DNA from: Desmodesmus armatus
Lineage: Eukaryota > Chlorophyta > Chlorophyceae > Sphaeropleales > Scenedesmaceae
DNA length: 64,000 nt
Direction: 5' to 3'
Assembly: GCA_007449985.2 (NCBI GenBank)
Contig: VIIQ02000136.1
Coordinates: forward strand, 62,001 to 126,000
Of this stretch, positions 12,069 through 21,820 are shown one piece after another. The notes beneath the pieces are model-generated. The model searched no databases. It was not told the DNA's origin and saw nothing but the letters and a program-made list of their open reading frames with translations. Position 1 is the stretch's first letter. Each line of letters starts with the position of its first letter. The position numbers were made by a program, and so were the translations under genes.

Positions 12069-12910
12069 CAGGGGCGCCTTTGGATCATCTAACACGCAGC
12101 CCGTCGACTTGAATCACCCAGCCTCCCGCCCAACAACAGCCTTGGTCACATGCCCTTTTTTGCCTGTGCGTTTGGCTGCACCCTTACCCCACACAACCCC
12201 ACCCACCCAACCCCGCCCGAAACACCCACCCACCTGCCTGGTCGAAGCACTGCTGCGGGTGTGTGGTGACGGTGGTGGTCAGCACAAAGTCTCCCTTGGT
12301 GTCCGGCAGGTGCAGGAAAGGGCCGTTGTGCACTCGGAAGCCATAGTGGGTGCGCTGCCAGTAGTCTGAGGGGTGTGTGCGGGGGGAAAGAGGGAGGGGG
12401 ATTGGGGCAGACACATGATGTGCACATTGTGGTGGTGGAGAGGTGACGTGCAATGCAAGGTGCAGGAAGGGGCCGTAGTGCAACATGATGGGGGGGGGGG
12501 GGGGGGTGGTGCAGGCACAGATTGCGCAGTAGTGTGCTGAAGGGCCCGGGTAGGCGTGTGAGAGGAGGGGGCGCAAACTGTCTCGGGCAGGTGCGGAAAC
12601 GGGCCATCATGCACACGCAAAGCCACAATGGACCCCCTGCCCCTTGCGGGTGTGAGTGCTGTCGTGCACCTGCCTGAAGCACTCGCAGCTGTGTGCTCAG
12701 CACGGCAGGACTGGATTTTATTATGTTGGGCGCCCGTTGGCGGGAAGGGGTGTACAAGGATTGCTTGCCTGTCGCCCCAGGGACTGTCAGTGCCAACTTG
12801 CCAGTGCCCATCTGCACTGTGGCTTCAGGAGTGAGGAACATCCAGTTCAGGCGCGGATCGATGCTGCTGCCTTGAAAGCCCTCCTGCACGATCGGCACAA
12901 GGCTCGCCAT
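10344..12910 (-). CDS. DUF1349 (Ree1-like, concanavalin-fold) protein
   Basis: Six exons on the minus strand, 12910-12769, 12365-12234, 12031-11883, 11458-11331, 10997-10830 and 10422-10344, sum to 798 nt (265 residues) with every phase matching. The product covers a whole DUF1349 domain in order: DPRLNWMFLTPEA, TVPGATDYWQRTHYGFRV, GDFVLTTTV, CFDQAGLMVQVSPSCWLK, GVVVTNSGFSDWSTQDFP, VALRVRREGSDYIVEA, SEWTQLRMCHLLED and GLYAASPKPGSGFTAKF. Relatives occur in bacteria, fungi (Ree1) and algae; the biochemical role is unknown, with a possible carbohydrate link from the fold. Intron 1 begins with GC (gcaagc) rather than GT. Introns 3 and 5 contain partial copies of neighbouring exon ends. No signal peptide is evident, so it is probably cytosolic. 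A 453-bp gap separates it from a divergent gene. Confidence 0.9.
10718..10763 (-). repeat. Decoy copy of DUF1349 exon 5 donor junction
   Basis: This stretch resembles 10824-10867, the end of exon 5 with its donor (ctgacaggggtagcagc ... gccgctaggtgagg). It lies inside the following intron. The copied coding part is altered, so it reads as a partial duplication and not an exon. Confidence 0.75.
11605..11835 (-). repeat. Tandem partial copies of DUF1349 exon 3 end
   Basis: The true exon 3 end and donor (11863-11930) are copied at 11731-11800, encoding DWGTQDFPSSMFT before a gtgagg donor; the real exon has DWSTQDFPSSIHT. A linker (ccctgaccctcactcattc) recurs near 11623-11641, 11655-11675 and 11802-11820. 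The copy sits downstream of the real donor, within intron 3. Confidence 0.8.
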
Positions 12911-13363
12911 GGCCCTTGTGGGAGGTCCCTTGCTGCAGCTGGGCGGTGGGGGTGGTGGGGAGGACTGCCAAGGCTGGCTGAGAGGGTCTGAGTGGTGAAA
13001 GGTTGTGAATTAAGTAGCCGTGTTAGTGTAAAATCAACTATGTTGGATGCTGGCTAGGAAGGGCTTTCGGACTTTCGGATTGATCTGCCCTGGGTTCTGG
13101 CGTTGGAGACTCATCGCAGACCCATCGCAGGCGTAACAGGCTGCTACATGTTCAGCTGCATTAGTCCATCATCAGCATCTCTGCAAGGCTGTCGGTCGCC
13201 CATTCTTGCTGGTCTCGGACTTTCTCTCGGTTGTGCTTTGCTGGCTTCAGGCCCTCAACTTGTGAACGAAGTTTTCTGCTCAGAAGCAGCTGCAAAAGAT
13301 TTTGAGGCCGTGTGCGTGGCATAAGGAACAGAACCAGCCTGTCTGCTCTCACATCTGCTAGCC
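12911..13363. promoter_or_regulatory. Putative shared divergent promoter region
   Basis: The 453 bp between the ATG of the DUF1349 gene (-) and the ATG of the 101-residue gene (+) must hold both promoters and 5' UTRs. No clear TATA box or other element was identified. Confidence 0.35.
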
Positions 13364-14116
13364 ATGTCTTTCTGGTCTGCCTTTACCAGTGCTTCCAAGG
13401 AGCCTGCAGAGAGCCAGAAACCGCAAGGTAGGGTTAACCTAACGACGTGATGCACAGCTGCACAAGCCCTTGGCTCTGCTCAACCAGCACACTTCACGGC
13501 TACTGTTCGTTGGGCCCCTGCAGGTCCCCCGGTCCCTCCTGCACCCAGCCAAGGCTCTCAGAGCAAGCCCATGCCTGTTGGCCACGCCTCACTTGCACAC
13601 CCACAACATCCACACCATCATGAGGGCCCCACAGACCTAGATCTGTACCGCACGTTCAGCCCGAGTGATGTGGGCATGTGGAGCTGGGAACGACCAACAG
13701 GTGGGTGGGTGTGCGGTTTGTGCATGGCTGCCTTGAATACATCAATGCTCTTGGTTGATAACATGCAACTGGATTATGTCTTCAACCCTCTTTTTCACAT
13801 GCAGCGCCTTTGGAGTGAAACACAGCCATCCGGCACACAATGTCAACAGCACCGTGTCTTGGATGGGCTGTGCTGCTTGTGCACCTGGTGCTTGAAACAG
13901 CACCCCTTGCGACGTGCTTTCTGGGCCGTTGCTGCTGCATCAAAAGCCCTTCAGCCACATTGTAGCCGCCTTGTAGCAGCACTTGCATACAACTTCAAAG
14001 TATAAAGTGGGGCTAAATTGATCGTGGTCCCATCGTCCTGCACCCACACAGGTGACAGCCCCGGCAATAGCAAGGGCTTTTGGGGCAAGCTCCTCAGCAG
14101 TAACAGCAAGAAGTGA
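13364..14116 (+). CDS. Small Pro/His/Ser-rich protein of unknown function
   Basis: Three exons, 13364-13427, 13524-13700 and 14052-14116, sum to 306 nt (101 residues). All junctions are GT-AG in phase 1. The protein starts MSFWSAFTSASKEPAES, has a proline-rich stretch (GPPVPPAPSQ), a histidine run (HPQHPHHH), then a more structured-looking DLYRTFSPSDVGMWSWERP, and ends GFWGKLLSSNSKK. The two ends share an aromatic/basic character. I do not recognise the family. Phase agreement and Pro/Ser codon use favour a real gene, but a spurious model cannot be excluded for so small a product. Confidence 0.55.
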
Positions 14117-15461
14117 AGAACGAAGAGTCACATATACTGCAGCCCATCAGCAGCATACTCAGCAGCAGAGCAGCTGATGCCATATGGAAGTCAGACCGCA
14201 TGGGCGCAGCACCAGGCAGCGGTGAAGGGCTGTACTGCATGGGTGCATCACCATGCAGTGGTGGAGGCCTGTACTGCTGGCGAGGCTTCAGATGCTGGCC
14301 GTTTTCCTTCGCGTATCACCAATACTTAGCAGCAGAAGTCTGCAAGAGTTGGGAAGTAGCAGCAGGCAGTGGGCATAGCTCCTGTGGGAGTTGGTTTGCT
14401 TGTCTTTGCTGCAGTTGTGAATGAGCAGAATGCATGAAGCATCGCAGGAAGGATCAAATGCCCCGTGCTGTGTTTCCAGCACGAAGCTTGTACCCATTCA
14501 GGTGCCTTGGGCAGGGCGTCATGTGTGTGCCATGTTGTGTGTATCCTTGTGTTTTTTTTACCGTGTCGGGGGCTCGAAGCAACACTCAATGCAACAGAGA
14601 CTGTATGGGCTGCCATGCTTGCGGCTTGGTCTCGTTTGCTGGTTGGCTGATTTGGGGATGGGCGGCAGAGCAATGGGGTGGTTGGGTTTTCTTGCGTGGT
14701 GCTGCTTAGGCTAACCTGGTGGTTGTTCGACACGTGCTGTTTCAACACGTGTTGCCAGCGTTGACGGGCCCCGCTGCAGCAGCAACCATTCCTGTTGTGT
14801 CTGCCACAGCACAACTGCGAGCAGTGGTTATGGGAACCGCAGGCACGGTTCGGGACTATCGTGGAGGGAATGATGGGCGGTTGGAGTGCATGTGAAGCCT
14901 TGTAAGACCACTACACACACTGTGCGCTACCTTTTTGGCTGGGTGCTGTGCCTGCAGCACTGTCAGGTGGGGGCTGTACGTACCACACCTTGTGATGTCT
15001 CCATATTTCGCATGCTGCCTTTGTCCGGCATGCGCTTACTGCCGGCCAGCGCTAATGCTGTGCTGCTGCGGCATGTCAGTGGCCGCAGTAGTGCTGATGC
15101 TGTGCACCATGGGCCATGGCCGTGCTGAGCACGCAGTGCTGAGATGTGCCCAGTGCAGGGTTCTGTTTCCTGCATGCTCAGCACAGTGCTTTTGAAGCAA
15201 GAAGGCTGTGAGCGGAAGGCTGTGAGGGAGCTGTCACCATTCCTTGTTGGAGCTGCCGAGCCTTGTTTTGTGATGCACGCATGGCATCGAGCTGCGCAGC
15301 AGTAGGACTCACATGGTGGGGCGGGCTGTTGGCTGCATGGCTTAGCCTGCTTGATGCATGGCAGGACCTGCTGGCTGCATGGTGGCGGGATTTTGTATTG
15401 GTGATGTGCTGCCTCCATCACTGTTTTGGATTTTTGACAGGAGCAAAGAAGGCTGTGATGG
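14117..15461. other. Gene-poor region before retroelement
   Basis: No supported exon was found. It includes 3' flank of the small gene and loose repeats of ctgctggctgcatgg near 15320-15385, a phrase that recurs near 19610-19665 beyond the retroelement block. Confidence 0.45.
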
Positions 15462-15462
15462 A

Positions 15463-15855
15463 ATGTAACAGGAGCATATAAAAGTGTGCACTGCGATGCT
15501 CTCAGGATCGTTTTCAGGCCATGTAGCGTCCCGCTATGTAGTGGAACCGGAGTAGCGAAGTAGGAAAAGGGGTTTCGATTGGGTATCAGGGCTCGGGGAC
15601 TCCACAGCGCATGTACTCGACAAGTGCTTGAGTCTTGCCTACGTACCCTATAAATAGGGATCAGAGCCTCGTAGTTCAAAGACCAATAGCCTCGACCAAC
15701 AACCCTGTTGGTCGAGCTCTCGAACCAATCCCGTATGACCAACGGGACGGGACCAACCACGTGAGACCAACGGTATAGTCACCGATAGGGTCAACCATAC
15801 TGCAGGGATATATATTATATTAATATATACCTAACTATGTAACGTTCCCGCTACA
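15463..15855 (-). mobile_element. LTR (3' LTR of minus-strand Ty3/gypsy element)
   Basis: The segment begins TGTAACAGG and ends CGCTACA (TG...CA). It contains TATA-like motifs (catataaaag at 15474 and ctataaataggg near 15648). Its first 74 bp match 17302-17375. Directly to its right, cctcccctctt reads on the minus strand as a polypurine tract, placing this as the 3' LTR of an element running right to left. Confidence 0.6.
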
Positions 15856-15857
15856 TA

Positions 15858-15868
15858 CCTCCCCTCTT
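15858..15868 (-). other. Polypurine tract of the LTR element
   Basis: On the minus strand this reads aagaggggagg next to the LTR end, the expected place for plus-strand priming in an LTR retrotransposon. Confidence 0.5.
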
Positions 15869-16192
15869 ATGTCCTGAGTGTCCTCACTCAGGTGAAAGGT
15901 CCCTCAAAAGGAAACCTTGTCACACAGTGACATTGGCACACTTGCCATGGGCCCAATAAGAGAGGTGAATCGCAGTCAGTCCTCAAACCAATGCTGGGTT
16001 GCGGGGAGATCCACTAGCACCCTTGAGGATAGATTACATACGGGCTTCACTCCCCCAGCATCGGTACAGCATAGACATGCCTTGACTGGATCCAACAGTA
16101 GGTCAGAATACAAAGTGCAACCAGCAGTTCCTTTTCTGCTGAGCAGCATACAGCCGCGGAAAAATGCGCGCAACCCTCAAGCAGTCTGTCAG

Positions 16193-17206
16193 CTACAAGT
16201 GACGACGCTTGGACACATGTTGCACTTGTGGTTGTCCACGCTTCTTTGAAATATTCTTGTTAGAAGCGACCCCTTGAGCATGCCTAGCCCAGTACTCTGT
16301 TATCAAGTCCTGGCTATGTTTGCAATGCTCCTCTGGCTCCCAAGTGTTGTGAGACTCATCCTCACCAACCCACTTGACCAGATACTGACGCTTAAAGACA
16401 GGTGTACGGGTCCTGTTCTTTTTGCGTTTAACCTGCACATCCTTGTGGGCTAGGATAGCTTCAGCCTCCCACTCATACTCTCCATCAACCACGTCAGGTG
16501 CGGGTGGAGGCTGAACGCGCCCAGGTACATAAGCCTTCAACAGAGAGGCGTGAAACACTGGGTGAATCTTCAAGCTGGCAGGCAAGTCCAGTTTGTAAGC
16601 AACTGGATTGATCCTCTGCATAACCTTAAAAGGTCCTACCCAACGGGGTAGCAGCTTGGGAGTGCCCTTTATCTTAACATTGATGTGCTTGGTACTTAAC
16701 ATGACTTCAGAGCCAACAGCAAAGGTAAAGTCGCGACGAAACTGGTCTGCGTAAGCCTTTTGTCGCTGCTGTGCCGCACCCAGGCACTTCTTGGCATCTG
16801 AAACAACACTCTGAATGCGTTCCGCAAGGTCGTCAGCCGTGTCGTTAGTCGACTTTGACTCAACGTCAGGTGACTCCTCCCCCCTTAGGACTAAATCAAC
16901 CGGCAGACGCGGGCGTTTGCCATAGTTGAGCACAAACGGAGTGCTACGCACAGACTCGTGGAAGGAGTCGTTGATGGCAAACTCAATCAGAGGCAGCAAG
17001 GTGGCCCAGTTAGACTGCATGGGGTCAACGAAGTGACGCAGCATGTCCTCTAGGACCCGGTTAACACGCTCAGTGTTACCATCTGTTTGGGGGTGAAAAG
17101 CAGAACTCATAGCCTGCGAAACACTCAGGCGCTGCATAAGCGCACTCCAAAACTTGCTGGTGAAACGAGCATCGCGTCCGATTTTCTCACTGGGGCCCCC
17201 TATCAC
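16193..17206 (-). pseudogene. Ty3/gypsy integrase C-terminal part with chromodomain (truncated pol)
   Basis: An open frame of about 337 codons contains RDARFTSKFWSAL (second half of the integrase core), SSAFHPQTDGNTERVNR (including the catalytic Glu), FVLNYGKRPRLP, a GPF-type segment (PRWVGPFKVMQRI), and a chromodomain (YLVKWVGEDESHNTWEPEEH) near the C-terminus, typical of chromoviruses. Gag, protease, reverse transcriptase, RNase H and the first part of integrase are absent. The conserved SDRD start of the core is damaged and the frame ends at a breakpoint near 17195. The element cannot move on its own. It is a plant-type LTR retrotransposon remnant. Confidence 0.9.
17176..17195. repeat. 20-bp direct repeat, left copy
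   Basis: The 20 bp gtccgattttctcactgggg at 17176-17195 recur exactly at 19525-19544. They flank about 2.3 kb containing the short LTR and the tandem duplication. The left copy lies inside the integrase frame. Confidence 0.8.
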
Positions 17207-17301
17207 CCAGCGGGACTACCTGCCTTGGAGTCCACCACTGCGGGACTCGATTGGGAGACCTCATCCACATGAGGCGATGGCCCTAACCAATCCGTTACCA
17301 A

Positions 17302-17376
17302 TGTAACAGGAGCATATAAAAGTGTGCACTGCGATGCTCTCAGGATCGTTTTCAGGCCATGTAGCGTCCCGCTACA
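17302..17376 (-). mobile_element. Short-form (internally deleted) LTR
   Basis: TGTAACAGG to CGCTACA, 75 bp, matches the first 74 bp of the LTR at 15463 and then its last bases. The missing inner 318 bp lie between two cccgcta repeats (15530 and 15848), so it looks like a deletion between them. To its left, reading minus, is ttggtaacggattgg, a possible primer-binding site starting TGG. To its right a C-rich stretch resembles the polypurine tract. Confidence 0.6.
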
Positions 17377-17427
17377 TATCTCCCCCCCCTAAGGCGCATA
17401 CGTCCTCGGATGCCCTCAAAGTTGGGA

Positions 17428-17912
17428 GTAGCTGCGTGTGTCGCCCTGTAACCCCTTCTTCTTCTTCTTCTTCTTCTTCTTCCCTCAAAGTTGGGCAGTC
17501 GCATCAGCACGGCGCTGCAACATGTGCCAGGGGCTGTCCCAGCCCAGCCTCGCTGGTGTGTTTCGCCCCTATTATAGTCAGTAGTTATTCCTCTTGTGTC
17601 TGTTCCGCGGATCAGGAGGCAGCCTGTGCAGCACGGGCTGAGCTCAGCCATCGCGATGTGCTGACGTGGGTCTTTCACGTAGGCCGCGCGCTGGGGTTGT
17701 TGTGTCGTCCCTTGTTTTTGTTGGTTTCTGTGTTTGTGTTGTGGCTGTTTCGGACCAGCGTTTTGGCCAGCACAGTGGGCTGTCGGACCGGTGGGGCAGT
17801 AGCAGTTGACAGCAGTAGCTGGAGAGCTGGAGCTGGAGCTTGAGCAGCAGCTGGCGTGCAGCATCACGCACAGTGTTGATTATCTTCACTGTGCCGTGGT
17901 TTTGTCGCGTTT

Positions 17913-17953
<41 letters not shown>

Positions 17954-19524
17954 TTTGGCTGGATCAGCAGCAGTCCGCTGAGTCAGCAGGCAGGTGCTGG
18001 TGTGCAGCAGCAGTGGCAGCAGAACACAGGCAAGGGCCATGCAGTGGCCTTGGGCCTGGTTGTAGGGGGCAGTGTTGCTGGCCTGTGAACGGTGCAGGTG
18101 CTTGGGCGCGCTGACTTGGGGCAGCCCGGCATACAAAGGTGTCGCTCTGACACCCCGGGCACCTGTCTTGGGGGTGTGTATCGCAGCACAGCTGGAGCCT
18201 TTCTTCCACATTGTGTTCGAAGTGGTCGCCCCGGGGGCATGGGGGTGTGTGTTCGGCTTTGTACTGGTGGAAGCCCTCTTGTCTGTGTGGCTGGCTTTGT
18301 GGGGTTGAAGCCTTGCCTGTGGTCCCCTCCTTTCAGACAGTCTCCTCTGCAGACATCTATGGTGGCGGGTTCTCTCCTTTCCGTGCTGTCTGTTCCCGTC
18401 CTTGTAGGTCCTGCAAAGGACTTTGGTTCCCTTCCGATGCTGGGTGTCGTTGCAGCGTAGCTGCGTGTGTCGCCCTGTAACCCCTTCTTCTTCTTCTTCC
18501 CTCAAAGTTGGCCTGGGCATGCCGTAAAACTGCCTCGCATCAGCACGGCGCTGCAACATGTGCCAGGGGCTGTCCCAGCCCAGCCTCGCTGGTGTGTTTC
18601 GCCCCTATTATAGTCAGTAGTTATTCCTCTTGTGTCTGTTCCGCGGATCAGGAGGCAGCCTGTGCAGCACGGGCTGAGCTCAGCCATCGCGATGTGCTGA
18701 CGTGGGTCTTTCACGTAGGCCGCGCGCTGGGGTTGTTGTGTCGTCCCTTGTTTTTGTTGGTTTCTGTGTTTGTGTTGTGGCTGTTTCGGACCAGCGTTTT
18801 GGCCAGCACAGTGGGCTGTCGGACCGGTGGGGCAGTAGCAGTTGACAGCAGTAGCTGGAGAGCTGGAGCTGGAGCTTGAGCAGCAGCTGGCGTGCAGCAT
18901 CACGCACAGTGTTGATTATCTTCACTGTGCCGTGGTTTTGTCGCGTTTACAGCAGCAGCAGCAGCAGCAGCAGCTTTGGCTGGATCAGCAGCAGTCCGCT
19001 GAGTCAGCAGGCAGGTGCTGGTGTGCAGCAGCAGTGGCAGCAGAACACAGGCAAGGGCCATGCAGTGGCCTTGGGCCTGGTTGTAGGGGGCAGTGTTGCT
19101 GGCCTGTGAACGGTGCAGGTGCTTGGGCGCGCTGACTTGGGGCAGCCCGGTATACAAAGGTGTCGCTCTGACACCCCGGGCACCTGTCTTGGGGTGTGTA
19201 TCGCAGCACAGCTGGAGCCTTTCTTCCACATTGTGTTCGAAGTGGTCGCCCCGGGGGCATGGGGGTGTGTGTCGGCTTTGTACTGGTGGAAGCCCTCTTG
19301 TCTGTGTGGCTGGCTTTGTGGGGTTGAAGCCTTGCCTGTGGTCCCCTCCTTTCAGACAGTCTCCTCTGCAGACATCTATGGTGGCGGGTTCTCTCCTTTC
19401 CGTGCTGTCTGTTCCCGTCCTTGTAGGTCCTGCAAAGGACTTTGGTTCCCTTCCGATGCTGGGTGTCGTTGCAGCGTAGCTGCGTGTGTCGCCCTGTAAC
19501 CCCTTCTTCTTCTTCTTCCCTCAA
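17428..19524. repeat. 1.02-kb tandem duplication (2 full copies plus partial third)
   Basis: Copy 1 is 17428-18456, copy 2 is 18457-19475, and a third start runs 19476-19524. The copies are nearly identical apart from the lengths of a TTC tract and a CAG tract, a replaced patch after the TTC tract, and single-base indels (e.g. tcttgggggtg against tcttggggtg). The indels break any shared reading frame, so the unit is not a conserved coding sequence. CAG repeats make long alanine or glutamine frames that are probably meaningless. Near-identity means a recent event. Confidence 0.9.
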
Positions 19525-19544
19525 GTCCGATTTTCTCACTGGGG

Positions 19545-20703
19545 TGTGTCAGGTGTTGGCTGCATAGGGGTGAGCGTGCCTGCTGCATGGCGGCTGCTGA
19601 TCATTCCTACTCTTGGCTGCATGGCATGCATGCTTGGTGCATGCTGGGGCGTGCTGGCTGCATGGTGGTACCGGTGCATGTACTGGCTGGCTAGTTTGTC
19701 TCTGGGGTGGGGCTGATGGAGCAATCTTGCAGGGAGAAATGTCTGTGCACATCTGAGGCACTGTGCTTTGGCAGGACCGTGCTGCACTGCATCATGCAGC
19801 TGCTGCCCTAAGTGGTCCTCACAGCATAGAGTGCATGTCAGGTGGCGAGGTAAGCTCAGGGTCAAGCCGCATCTTGGCGAAGGCCCGTCTCCCTGTGCAT
19901 GCTGTCCGGTGTAGTAGTATCCTTGCACCTGCGGCCTGTTGTGAATATGGAGCTGAGGTTTCTTTTGCATGCTGACATGGGACAGGGAAGGCATCTGGTG
20001 GCTTGCTGAAGTAGTGTTGCACTTCTTCCACACGGCTGGATTGGCTCTGATGGTTGCAAGAGCTGCAACGGCTGAGGGCTGTCGAAGGTGGTTGTGCAGA
20101 GGATGGCAGCCTCACGCAGCTGCACTGGGTATTTCTGCATACGTGACCAGGGAGATGATCACACTTTGGGCATGCAGCAGGATAATGCTGGCAGGATGTT
20201 GAGGTGCATGCTGCTTGATGGCGAATGGCTGTGTGATCCGAGGCAAACTGCTGCATTAGTGTCCATCTTTTCGTACAGCACGTGCATCATAGTTGGTGGA
20301 GATTCATTTAATGTGCACGGTAACACTGCAGTGCTGTGCCTGGTGAAAAGCTGTGGGTCATGGCCGGCCCAACACATGCGTATGTGCACTCATGTGAGGC
20401 TGCTGCAGTGCTCCGTTGCCGTCCGTACAAGTAATCGGCTTAAGTAGAACGACAACAACCAGATGTGAACTTGGCAACCAGAGAGCGAAACGCACCATGC
20501 AGGACGTACAAGTGTACATGCACAGACCATGAAAATTCAGAATGCATGTATGGAGCATGAACATGAACAGTACAAGCATTTCAACAAACACGTGCAAGAA
20601 CCAAGTCGGTAATCATTCGTGTGTTTCCCAACTGCTCCGCGACTGCTTTTCGCGATTCAGTGCTGACTGGCTGTGGCAGTGATCCACCAGCAGGTTAGGC
20701 TGA
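19545..20703. other. Intergenic region before SET gene
   Basis: No exon was recognised. Loose ctgcatgg repeats occur at 19580-19670. The last few hundred bases should contain the promoter of the SET gene; no motif was identified. Confidence 0.45.
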
Positions 20704-21641
20704 ATGCTCTCCAAAACTCGCCTCGAGGTGCAACATACCAGGTCATATACCGTTGGCAGTCGTTGTGCATTGAGTGCAAGGGCTGTGCGATGTCGTGCTA
20801 GTGTTTTGGAACAGCAGCAGCAACAGCAGCAGCAGAGCGCAGCAGCAGCTACAGCCAGCATACGGCAGCTGCTGACCAGGCGATCTTACGCACCCCCACG
20901 CTATGTTGGACCGATCGAGGTGTCTCATATACCAGGTGAGTCGCACAGATAGGTCCCCTGTCCCTGCCCCTCGTGGCAGGCCCTGGTCACTTCGTGCAAA
21001 AATGTACCGACTCAAATCCTCACCGCTGTCTTGCTGCAACAACCCTTGGCACACTCTCAGCTGGTCTCAGCTGGTTCGTGTTGGTGTGCCTGCTTTGTGT
21101 GCCTTCCCTGTGTGTCAGCCATGTGCCCCTGCTTGTGCTTGTGTTGTCCAACTGTGCCTCTCCTGCGCTTTCCATCTTGTGCTTACTTCCCGTGCCACAG
21201 GAAAGCGCTTTGGTCTCACAGCTACCCGCAACTTGGCAGTAGGCGAGCTGCTGCTGGTGACACCTCCCCTGGCAGTAGCCTTCGCACCAGCAGGTGAGAC
21301 CCAGGCCCTGATGAAACTGCACAGCCCCACACCCCACACATGTTGTAACAGAAGATCAGCAGTTGGATGAGGCACTCGTGCCTCAGCATGATTCACCTCC
21401 CCCACCCCCCCTCATCATTTCTGCTGGCAGAGCACCCTTGATCCATTTCTTGGGTGACTGGTTTTGACCAGACAACTTTTGTGTACTGCCAGTACCATGT
21501 AGAACCCCGTTGCTTTATTTATCACCCCATCATGGGGCCCGCTTATGCTCCTTAGGTCGAAGGTTTGATGGGTCAGTGTACATGACCACGCTGGGTCATG
21601 TAACATCAGAACACACGACATTGCCTACTGACCTGACGCAA

Positions 21642-21682
<41 letters not shown>

Positions 21683-21783
21683 AGGGCAGCCTCCCAGTAA
21701 TGAGGAGCTGCAGCAGCAGCTGGAGGGGGCACAGCTAGAGCCATGGCAGGCCAACTGGCTCAGGGCACTACACAGAGAACCAC

Positions 21784-21820
<37 letters not shown>

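Noticed and set aside
14963..15760. Minus-strand open frame of about 265 codons
   Set aside because: It runs across the LTR and unrelated flank, has no domain and no splice support; chance openness in repeat DNA.
17864..18559. Minus-strand frame of about 231 codons with a poly-Ala run, and its partner at 18985-19539
   Set aside because: The two tandem copies differ by frame-breaking indels, so no protein is conserved between them.
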